Shown here: positions 1-5,293 of the stretch, one piece after another
Layout of the letters: each line of letters opens with the position of its first letter
Numbering within the stretch: position 1 is the stretch's first letter
From: Candidatus Bathyarchaeota archaeon
Lineage (GTDB): Archaea; Thermoproteota; Bathyarchaeia; TCS64
Direction: 5' to 3'
DNA: 20,689 nucleotides
Assembly: GCA_014729945.1 (NCBI GenBank)
Contig: WJJC01000019.1
Span: 1-20,689 of the forward strand
The notes under the pieces: model-generated
The model's input: the letters and a program-made list of their open reading frames with translations, nothing else
Database searches by the model: none
What the model was told of the DNA's origin: nothing
Position numbers and translations under genes: made by a program

Positions 1-63
1 CATGGTTACCAGCAGACGCTAAGATGCCCAGAGTGCAGAAAAAACGGGAAAATAGAACAATAA
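1..63 (+). CDS. C-terminal end of a truncated gene with a CPEC motif
   Basis: The first 20 codons of frame 1 are open and end at a TAA at 61-63. The tail reads HGYQQTLRCPECRKNGKIEQ. The CxxC pair is half of a typical zinc ribbon or knuckle, so the protein may end in a small metal-binding element; the other half would lie before the window. The product cannot be identified. Confidence rests on the open frame reaching the edge, the zinc-ribbon-like composition and the lack of a better frame; 20 codons alone could be chance. Confidence 0.5.
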   Translation, partial: HGYQQTLRCPECRKNGKIEQ

Positions 64-88
64 TCCATATCTCAGAGAGAAAACAGTC

Positions 89-136
89 TTATACTCCAAT
101 TACGGTGAACCAATCAGAACAAGTTCGACGAGTGAT
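89..136 (+). promoter_or_regulatory. Candidate promoter and ribosome-binding site of the response-regulator gene
   Basis: A TATA-like TTATACT lies at 89-95, which by the usual archaeal spacing would put the transcript start near 118. GAGTGAT at 130-136 resembles the 3' half of the archaeal Shine-Dalgarno sequence (GGTGAT) and ends 3 nt before the ATG at 140. Both are weak single-site matches judged by eye. Confidence 0.3.
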
Positions 137-139
137 ATA

Positions 140-706
140 ATGTCTTTCACAGAAAAAATAGATGTATTGGACCTTTTGATCAACATACTCAGAGAGCACG
201 AGGAAAAACTCGACGAACTAGTTGAAAGACTAGAGATCGTAAGCCAAACGATACAGCGAGACCCCACGTTAAAGAAGAGTCTACTTGAGTATGAATTAGG
301 TGAATCCCCTCAAGATATGGAGCCAGATGTCCAGAATATACTCATAGTAGACGATGATAACAATCTGGCCAGTACGTTCAAGCTGATTTTACAGAGCGTA
401 GGCTTCAACGTAGATACAGCCGCAACAGGACTGCAGGCACTATACAAAGTGAATCGAAGCAAATTTGATCTAATAATATTAGACATGAATCTACCTGATA
501 TGCTTGGAGACGAGGTTGCTGAGAAGATAAAAGACATCCATGAAAGCATGAACATAATCATGATCACAGGGTACAGTAGCTTCAAGGATGGATTAGAGAA
601 AGAAAAGGAGAATAAGGGCTTAGACATCAAAGAAGTATTAATGAAGCCTATTCCACCTGAAGACCTCGTAAATATCACAAAAAAGACACTTAAAAAAGAA
701 AACTAA
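140..706 (+). CDS. Orphan response regulator with N-terminal helical extension and C-terminal receiver domain
   Basis: This is a CheY-like receiver of a two-component or phosphorelay system, probably cytoplasmic. Residues 1-55 are strongly helical and charged, probably a coiled coil for dimerisation or partner binding. Residues 65-188 form the receiver domain: acidic cluster D71-D73, phosphoacceptor D115 in LIILDMNLPD, switch Thr143 in MITGYSS and Lys169-Pro170 in the LMKP motif. All catalytic positions are present, so it should be phosphorylatable. There is no C-terminal output domain; the unusual order (helical region first, receiver last) means any output would come from the N-terminal helices or from a binding partner. 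No histidine kinase is in the window. The stop overlaps the stop of the convergent gene by 4 nt. Domain assignment is secure; the signal and partner are unknown. Confidence 0.93.
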   Translation: MSFTEKIDVLDLLINILREHEEKLDELVERLEIVSQTIQRDPTLKKSLLEYELGESPQDMEPDVQNILIVDDDNNLASTFKLILQSVGFNVDTAATGLQALYKVNRSKFDLIILDMNLPDMLGDEVAEKIKDIHESMNIIMITGYSSFKDGLEKEKENKGLDIKEVLMKPIPPEDLVNITKKTLKKEN

Positions 707-1170
707 ATAATATAGCCGCTCTCAACCTTCTCAAAATCCTTCACCATCTCAAGGTTGAGATCAGGTTCTATTTCCTCGAAATCCTCAGGACTCATTTGAC
801 CCCATGGACCAGTAACCGTCGCATCCACGGTCTGATGATTCTTTCCAAAGTTATCCCGGCAAACCCGATAAGTTAGACGCCTAACCTGTCGCTCATCTGT
901 GTAGCCAAAAGTATGCAGATACTCGTGGACTAGGATCGCAAAAACTATTGATTTCTCTTTAAGAGTAGTCACAGACCCTAGTAAACGTCGATTAATTACG
1001 ATATCATTGGTGCCCAATGGGTGAAAAGCCCCTACACGCATGGGTAGATTTCCCAAATACAACATCAACCCTACCCTATGTAGACCCAGAGTGTGGTTTA
1101 CAGCACGCTTAACAAGTGTGAAAATATCCCCATAGTTCTGGGCTTGCTCTAACTCAAGAGGAATGCTCAG
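703..1170 (-). CDS. Small putative metalloprotein/protease with an HExxHxxGxxD motif; probable CTG start
   Basis: The protein carries HEYLHTFGYTDE, matching the zincin pattern HExxHxxGxxD (H82, E83, H86, D92 in the 155-residue form), so it is probably a zinc-binding hydrolase or a derived metalloprotein. I do not recognise a named family. There is no signal peptide or membrane segment. Start choice: the first conventional start is TTG at 1068 (ATG at 1065). The same frame stays open and protein-like upstream (for example QNYGDIFTLVKRAVNHTLGL) to a stop at 1201-1203, with no ATG, GTG or TTG. A CTG at 1170-1168 follows a strong GGAGG (about 1182-1178) by 7 nt, so I place the start there; the shorter 121-aa form is the fallback. 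It lies 11 nt after the NifU-like gene and is probably co-transcribed. The C-terminal ~45 residues are acidic. It overlaps the convergent response-regulator stop by 4 nt. Confidence 0.72.
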   Translation of the reverse strand: MSIPLELEQAQNYGDIFTLVKRAVNHTLGLHRVGLMLYLGNLPMRVGAFHPLGTNDIVINRRLLGSVTTLKEKSIVFAILVHEYLHTFGYTDERQVRRLTYRVCRDNFGKNHQTVDATVTGPWGQMSPEDFEEIEPDLNLEMVKDFEKVESGYII

Positions 1171-1181
1171 GAGGTTTCCTC

Positions 1182-1403
1182 CTATACTGACTCTACAGAC
1201 TTAACTTCTGGTATCTTCTTCTTGAGATAATTCTCGACGCCCCATTTGAGGGTCATCTGACTCATTGGGCATCCTGCACATGCTCCAGTAAGCCTTACCT
1301 TGACAACCCCATCATCCGTAACGTCAACAAACTCAACGTCCCCCCCATCTACCTGCAGATGAGGTCTAACCTCCTCAAGCGCTAATTGTACTTCTTCTTT
1401 CAC
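1182..1403 (-). CDS. NifU-like C-terminal (Nfu) domain protein, iron-sulfur cluster scaffold/carrier
   Basis: This 73-residue single-domain Nfu protein would assemble a [4Fe-4S] cluster, typically at a dimer interface, and pass it to apo-proteins in the cytoplasm. Diagnostic features are LQVDGGDVEFV near residues 16-26 and TGACAGCPMSQMTLK, with the CxxC ligands C42 and C45. Its length is normal for stand-alone archaeal Nfu proteins. The GTG start at 1403 is the only option because a TGA precedes it in frame two codons upstream. A weak GAGTGA lies about 6 nt before it. It leads a probable two-gene operon with the HExxH gene, whose GGAGG ribosome-binding site begins directly at this gene's stop. 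A TATA-like CCTTAAATAC (minus strand, 1435-1444) fits a transcript start just ahead of the GTG. Confidence 0.93.
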   Translation of the reverse strand: MKEEVQLALEEVRPHLQVDGGDVEFVDVTDDGVVKVRLTGACAGCPMSQMTLKWGVENYLKKKIPEVKSVESV

Positions 1404-1434
1404 AAGTATTCACTCATTATCTGGAATTTCTGCA

Positions 1435-1444
1435 GTATTTAAGG
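1435..1444 (-). promoter_or_regulatory. Candidate TATA box for the nfu-like operon
   Basis: The minus strand reads CCTTAAATAC here. Its centre is about 35 nt before the GTG at 1403, which would give a leader of roughly 9 nt. This was judged by eye on composition and spacing only. Confidence 0.35.
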
Positions 1445-1458
1445 ATTAACGGAAAGGT

Positions 1459-1473
1459 TTTTTATATATAAAA
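1459..1473 (+). promoter_or_regulatory. TATA box region for thrB-thrC
   Basis: The sequence TTTTTATATATAAAA is the strongest TATA-like element in the nfu/thrB divergent region. It sits about 85-100 nt before the thrB GTG, implying a leader of roughly 65-70 nt. Being nearly symmetrical, it could also fire toward the nfu gene. Confidence 0.45.
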
Positions 1474-1503
1474 TACAGGCGAGAAAAAGAGTGAATGGGA
1501 AAC

Positions 1504-1537
1504 TGTTTTAAACACTGAGAGACGCATAAAAGGCGTC
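1504..1537 (+). promoter_or_regulatory. Two inverted repeats in the thrB leader (possible operator or hairpin)
   Basis: TGTTT-T-AAACA occupies 1504-1514 and GACGC-(7 nt)-GCGTC occupies 1521-1537; both are perfect. If the transcript starts near 1490 both fall in the untranslated leader, and the GC-rich dyad ends about 20 nt before the start codon. They may be regulator-binding sites or a hairpin. No named riboswitch is recognised. Confidence 0.35.
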
Positions 1538-1557
1538 AAGGTGCAAAAAAGTGACTG

Positions 1558-2472
1558 GTGACTATAAAACAAGTTAGAGTTTACTCACCCGGAAGTATAG
1601 CAAACCTTGGTCCTGGATTCGACGTTTTCGGAATTGCATTAGAAGGAATCGGTGACATAGTATTATTGAAGCAAAAACGTGAGTCAGGGATCAAGATAAA
1701 CATACAGGGAATAGGTTCAGACAAAATACCAATAATACCAAGTGAAAACAGCTCAGGAGCTATTCTGGAGCATATTATTGAGGAGCATGGAGTCAAACAA
1801 GGATTCGAGGTGGATATACGGAAAGGAATACCTCCCGGCAAGGGCATGGGTAGCTCGGGTGCATCAGCCAGCGCCACAGCCTTAGCCGTAAACAAGTTAA
1901 TGGAACTTAATCTAAAAGATGAGGAACTGGTTGAATTAGCCGCCCTTGGGGAAGGAGCAGTAGCTGGTGCGCCTCACGCGGATAATGTCTCAGCAAGCAT
2001 ATTGGGAGGCTTTGTAATGATCAGCGAGAACTGGGAGTTCATCAGAATGGATTCCCCAAGATTCGGTATAGTGGTTGCCGTACCGGATATCTATTTAGAG
2101 AACAAGACCCGGGTTGCTAGAGAGCTCTTACCCGAGAAGGTCCCCCTAAAAGACGCTGTACGTAATATTAATTACGCTAGCAGGATGGCTGTGGCTATAG
2201 CGCATAAAGACCCTGTTTTGTTTGGGCGCAACATACGTGACTATATTATTGAACCCTACAGGGCGTCTATGATTCCGTGTTTCTGGGATGTTAAACAAGC
2301 CGCGCTGGACGCGGGTGCATATGGATGTAGCATAGCTGGTGGAGGACCCAGTCTCTTCGCCGTGGGTGAGAACGTTTACGACATAGGGAACGCCATGAAG
2401 GAAGCATTCAAAGACATAGAGTGTCAACTATATTACACTCAGCCCAGTAACAGGGGTGCCAGAGTGATCTAA
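1558..2472 (+). CDS. thrB: Homoserine kinase (GHMP kinase family)
   Basis: It phosphorylates L-homoserine with ATP to O-phosphohomoserine, the penultimate step of threonine synthesis, in the cytoplasm. The N-terminal PGSIANLGPGFDVFG (11-25) and the phosphate-binding loop IPPGKGMGSSGASA (91-104) are the hallmark GHMP motifs, and the C-terminal CSIAGGGPSLFAV is the third conserved GHMP glycine motif. The 304-residue length is normal for archaeal and bacterial ThrB. The start is GTG at 1558, followed by the expected strand MTIKQVRVYSPGS; AAGGTG about 14 nt upstream is only a loosely placed Shine-Dalgarno. The stop TAA abuts the ATG of threonine synthase, so the two are one translation-coupled operon and act consecutively, which strengthens both assignments. 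Confidence 0.97.
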   Translation: MTIKQVRVYSPGSIANLGPGFDVFGIALEGIGDIVLLKQKRESGIKINIQGIGSDKIPIIPSENSSGAILEHIIEEHGVKQGFEVDIRKGIPPGKGMGSSGASASATALAVNKLMELNLKDEELVELAALGEGAVAGAPHADNVSASILGGFVMISENWEFIRMDSPRFGIVVAVPDIYLENKTRVARELLPEKVPLKDAVRNINYASRMAVAIAHKDPVLFGRNIRDYIIEPYRASMIPCFWDVKQAALDAGAYGCSIAGGGPSLFAVGENVYDIGNAMKEAFKDIECQLYYTQPSNRGARVI

Positions 2473-3768
2473 ATGACCATGTTCAAATGCATAAGATGCG
2501 GAGACACAAAACCAGCGGATGATGTCTATGTCTGTGACTGCGGTGGATTATACGAGGTAGAACACGTTTTCAGTGAGATATCACTTGATGTATTCGATGA
2601 TAGGTTGGGAGGTTTCTCCCCTCCTTGGCATAGCGGTGTTTGGAGATACAAAGAGCTAGTTCATCCAGAAATCGATTCGCAATACATTGTTACAAGGCCT
2701 GAGGGTAATACCACGCTCTATAAAAGGAAAAATATCTCGGATTACGCTGGAGTTAACGACCTGCATCTGAAACATGAGGGTGAAAACCCTACAGGTAGCT
2801 TCAAGGACCGGGGTATGACTGTAGGTGTTTCAGTTGCTCTCAGCCGGGGCGCTACAAAGGTGGCATGCGCATCGACCGGTAATACCTCGGCTTCCATGGC
2901 AGCATATTCCGCTCAGTCAGGGTTAAAAGGTGTGGTGTTCATCCCGGAGGGAATGATCGCTTATGGTAAGCTCGCTCAGGCGCTTGCCTATGGGGCACAG
3001 GTAATACAGGTTAAAGGAAATTTTGATGATGCAATGAATCTAATCAGGGAGGCTTCCAAGAAACCGGGGTTCTACATACTCAACTCTCTAAACCCGTGGA
3101 GAATAGAGGGGCAGAAGAGCATCATATTCGAGATGCTGCACCAGAGAGGATGGGAGCCACCGGACTGGATAGCCGTACCAGCTGGAAACCTAGGAAACAC
3201 ATCGGCGTTCGGGAAAGCCTTACGCGAGTTGAAGAAACTGGGGCTGATTAAAAAGATGCCTAGGATCGTATCTATACAAGCCAAAGGAGCTAATCCATTC
3301 TACAATCTTTGGAACAGCGAGAACAAACAACTAACCCCAGTAAAACCAGACACAATTGCTACAGCCATAAAAATAGGAAACCCAGTGAGTTGGGAGAAGG
3401 CTCTTAGAAGCATAAAGGAGACTGATGGAATTGTTGAGCAGGTCTCTGATAACGAGATTATGGACGCAAAGGCGGTTATAGACGCAAGCGGTGTTGGTTG
3501 TGAACCAGCATCAGCTACATCAGTGGCTGGGATCAAGAAGCTGAGAGAGAAAGGCGTAATCGCTTCGGATGAGGTAGTAGTATGTGTACTAACAGGTAAC
3601 CTGATGAAGGATAGTGATACAACGGTGAAGTACCATTTAGGCAAACTTGAAAAGATAAACGCCTTGAAGAGAAATAAACCAATACAGGTTGAAGCTAACT
3701 TAGACCAGATTAAAAAACTAATAGAAACAGAACAATTCTCCACACAACCTCTAGTTAAACCAGTATAG
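2473..3768 (+). CDS. thrC: Threonine synthase with N-terminal zinc ribbon
   Basis: A PLP enzyme converting O-phosphohomoserine to threonine and phosphate. The first 30 residues carry C6-x2-C9 and C21-x-C23, a rubredoxin-like zinc ribbon seen in many archaeal ThrC proteins. PLP is bound through Lys111 in ENPTGSFKDRGM; the phosphate-contacting GNTSASMAAYSA and the glycine-rich VAVPAGNLGNTSAF region follow. The length, 431, is slightly above the usual ~400 because of the zinc ribbon and a charged C-terminal tail after about residue 385. The ATG at 2473 immediately follows the thrB stop; a second ATG at 2479 (residue 3) is equally possible. Threonine dehydratase is a relative, but the zinc ribbon and the linkage to thrB favour threonine synthase. 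Confidence 0.97.
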   Translation: MTMFKCIRCGDTKPADDVYVCDCGGLYEVEHVFSEISLDVFDDRLGGFSPPWHSGVWRYKELVHPEIDSQYIVTRPEGNTTLYKRKNISDYAGVNDLHLKHEGENPTGSFKDRGMTVGVSVALSRGATKVACASTGNTSASMAAYSAQSGLKGVVFIPEGMIAYGKLAQALAYGAQVIQVKGNFDDAMNLIREASKKPGFYILNSLNPWRIEGQKSIIFEMLHQRGWEPPDWIAVPAGNLGNTSAFGKALRELKKLGLIKKMPRIVSIQAKGANPFYNLWNSENKQLTPVKPDTIATAIKIGNPVSWEKALRSIKETDGIVEQVSDNEIMDAKAVIDASGVGCEPASATSVAGIKKLREKGVIASDEVVVCVLTGNLMKDSDTTVKYHLGKLEKINALKRNKPIQVEANLDQIKKLIETEQFSTQPLVKPV

Positions 3769-3781
3769 AATCTATACACGG

Positions 3782-3787
3782 TTTTTT
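3782..3787 (+). terminator. T-rich terminator of thrC, overlapping the next promoter
   Basis: Six consecutive T residues lie 13 nt after the thrC stop. Oligo-T tracts alone can terminate archaeal RNA polymerase. The same tract merges into the AT-rich promoter of the CapA-like gene. Confidence 0.4.
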
Positions 3788-3801
3788 AAATACATATAAA
3801 A
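3785..3801 (+). promoter_or_regulatory. TATA box of the CapA-like gene; probably leaderless transcript
   Basis: TTTAAATA (3785-3792) and ATATAAAA (3794-3801) lie side by side. Standard spacing from the first places the transcript start at about 3814, close to the TTG at 3811. The second would point near the in-frame TTG at 3820. No Shine-Dalgarno is visible, which supports leaderless translation. Confidence 0.45.
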
Positions 3802-3810
3802 GATATCCTA

Positions 3811-5121
3811 TTGATAGATTTGAAAGAATTCAGCCTTGTAGCAACAGGAGACTCTCTAATAACATTAAAACAGAGTATCCACAGTGAACCAGAGTTTGTA
3901 CGTCTAATAAGATTGATACGTGAGGTTGACTGCGCATTCACCAACCTTGAGATGAATCTTCACGACTATGATGAGCAGTGTTACCCAGCCGCAGAGTGCG
4001 GTGGCACATATACCAGAGCCGACCCAGAAATACTAGAAGAATTATTATGGATGGGTTTCGATATCTTCAGCACCGCTAATAATCATAGCCTCGATTATAT
4101 GTACGGTGGAATGCTCAACACCATCAAACACTTGAAAAAACAGAAAGCACCCTATGCTGGAACCGGTTTAAACCTAGCAGAAGCAAGATCGCCAGCCTAC
4201 ATGGACACAGGGAATGGACGAGTAGCACTAATAAGCGCCTGCAGCACCTTCGCAGACTTTGGTAGAGCCGGACACCAACGTAGAGACATGAAAGGAAGAC
4301 CAGGGTTAAACCCTTTAAGATATCAAAGCTGGTACAAGGCCAGACCCGAGACCATTAAGAAACTAAAAGAAGTGGAAAAGGAACTCAACCTCCCAGAGGT
4401 AAAGCAGGCACCTGACTCTTATCACTTCATGAAGACAAAATACGTGAAGGGAGAAGAGCCTGGTCTACACACAAAGACCCATCCACAGGATATGAAAGAG
4501 AACCTTGAAGCCATCCGCGACGCTGCTAAACAAGCTGACTGGGTATTATTCACTCTTCACGCCCATGAGGGTAGACCACATGACAGCGAGCGGCCAGCAG
4601 AGTTTATAGAAGAGTTCGCTAGGGCCGTCATCGATGAAGGGGCTCACTGCTTCATAGGGCATGGTCATCACGCCATGAGGGGGATCGAGATCAGGGATGG
4701 AAAACCAATCTTCTATAGTCTGGGTAACTTCATCTTCCAGAATGAGACAGTTTACAAGATGCCCTCTGATTTCTATGAACGATATAATCTTGATCCCTTC
4801 GGTGGAGTGGTATCGGATGCATATGATGCACGACAAGAGGCGGAGCCCAAGCCTGGAACTAGGTCTCATAAGTGGTTTACCGAGGACGAGAAATACTGGC
4901 TAAGTGTCCTGCCTCGTATGAGGTATAATGGTGACAATTTAAGTGAGCTACGTCTATACCCTGTTGAGTTAGGGATGAATAAGACTAGAAGCCAGCGAGG
5001 AAGACCAATGCTAGCTGACGCAGAGTACGGTGAGAAAATACTTAGAGTAATCAAGAAATTATCGAAGCCCTACGGTACAGAGATGGATATAAAGGAAAAT
5101 GTAGGTATCGTAAAGGTATAA
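3811..5121 (+). CDS. CapA-family (PGA_cap) protein, putative cytoplasmic metallophosphoesterase
   Basis: The protein has the calcineurin-like fold signature of the CapA/PgsA family: ATGDSL (11-16), TNLEMNLHD (44-52), FSTANNHSLDY (86-96, with N90, N91, H92), LFTLHAHEGR (246-255, with H250 and H252), FIGHGHHAMRG (281-291) and FYSLGNFIFQ (301-310). These supply the Asp, Glu, Asn and His metal ligands. CapA was named for polyglutamate capsule synthesis, but here there is no signal peptide or membrane segment and no capB/capC genes nearby. A capsule role is therefore unlikely; a soluble phosphoesterase or phosphodiesterase is a better guess. It is 436 residues, with a family-atypical C-terminal region after about residue 315 rich in Tyr, Arg and Lys. 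Start is TTG at 3811 (alternative TTG at 3820). The amidohydrolase downstream is 172 nt away. The fold is secure; the substrate is unknown. Confidence 0.88.
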   Translation: MIDLKEFSLVATGDSLITLKQSIHSEPEFVRLIRLIREVDCAFTNLEMNLHDYDEQCYPAAECGGTYTRADPEILEELLWMGFDIFSTANNHSLDYMYGGMLNTIKHLKKQKAPYAGTGLNLAEARSPAYMDTGNGRVALISACSTFADFGRAGHQRRDMKGRPGLNPLRYQSWYKARPETIKKLKEVEKELNLPEVKQAPDSYHFMKTKYVKGEEPGLHTKTHPQDMKENLEAIRDAAKQADWVLFTLHAHEGRPHDSERPAEFIEEFARAVIDEGAHCFIGHGHHAMRGIEIRDGKPIFYSLGNFIFQNETVYKMPSDFYERYNLDPFGGVVSDAYDARQEAEPKPGTRSHKWFTEDEKYWLSVLPRMRYNGDNLSELRLYPVELGMNKTRSQRGRPMLADAEYGEKILRVIKKLSKPYGTEMDIKENVGIVKV

Positions 5122-5161
5122 CAAATGGTACCCGCGTTTGTTCCATGCCGGTATAACAAAT
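5115..5161 (+). repeat. Two exact 12-nt direct repeats GGTATAACAAAT flanking a hairpin
   Basis: GGTATAACAAAT occurs at 5115-5126, across the CapA-like stop codon, and again at 5150-5161. The core GTATAACA occurs a third time at 5263-5270, ahead of the amidohydrolase. Between the first two copies, AACAAATG (5120-5127) can pair with CGTTTGTT (5135-5142), with one G-U pair. The octamer contains TATAA, so the copies could act as TATA elements. Confidence 0.6.
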
Positions 5162-5167
5162 CTTTTT
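5162..5167 (+). terminator. T-rich tract after the CapA-like gene
   Basis: TCTTTTTG follows the second GGTATAACAAAT copy and the 5120-5142 hairpin. It is a plausible archaeal oligo-T terminator for the CapA-like transcript. The call is weak because the run is short. Confidence 0.25.
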
Positions 5168-5251
5168 GAGGAATCATCCGAGTTTATTCCTCGGGAATGG
5201 TGTTCGCCTGTCCAACCGGCGATTCAGCCCACCATCCCCGATTCTTAGACA
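5168..5251 (+). ncRNA. Candidate structured RNA between the CapA-like and amidohydrolase genes
   Basis: Three pairings can be read here. GAGGAAT (5168-5174) pairs with ATTCCTC (5186-5192). TCGGGAATGGTG (5191-5202) pairs with CACCATCCCCGA (5230-5241), 12 positions with a single A-C mismatch. Inside it, TCGCC (5204-5208) pairs with GGCGA (5218-5222), closing a 9-nt loop. ATTCC (5186-5190) could instead pair with GGAAT at 5194-5198, so the first stem and that alternative exclude each other. The second GTATAACA (5151-5158) is placed like a TATA box for an RNA starting near 5180, and TCTTTT (5254-5259) could end it. No tRNA, H/ACA or C/D consensus fits. This is a candidate only: DNA-level dyads are an alternative explanation. 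Confidence 0.3.
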
Positions 5252-5255
5252 GCTC

Positions 5256-5270
5256 TTTTATCGTATAACA
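5256..5270 (+). promoter_or_regulatory. Candidate TATA box of the amidohydrolase gene
   Basis: The stretch TTTTATCGTATAACA lies 24-38 nt before the ATG at 5294, which suits a leaderless or very short-leader transcript. No Shine-Dalgarno is visible before the ATG. Confidence 0.4.
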
Positions 5271-5293
5271 CCATGAATAATTCCTGATAAGAT

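Noticed and set aside
310..678. An open frame of 122 codons on the minus strand.
   Set aside because: It is antisense to the receiver domain of the response regulator, which has complete catalytic residues and is the real gene.
3300..3779. An open frame of 159 codons on the minus strand.
   Set aside because: It is antisense to thrC, with composition typical of a reverse-frame shadow and no motif or promoter of its own.
3811..5121. A capsule or poly-gamma-glutamate biosynthesis locus.
   Set aside because: Only the CapA-like fold is present; there is no CapB ligase, no CapC membrane protein and no export signal.
5191..5251. H/ACA guide RNA reading of the 5191-5241 stem, with ACA at 5249-5251.
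   Set aside because: The internal loop is 1 nt on one side and 7 on the other, not a two-sided guide pocket, and ACA is 7 nt from the stem base instead of directly beside it.
5271..5290. A box C/D RNA, from ATGAATA and CTGA near the amidohydrolase start.
   Set aside because: ATGAATA does not match the C box RTGATGA and there is no C'/D' pair or terminal stem.
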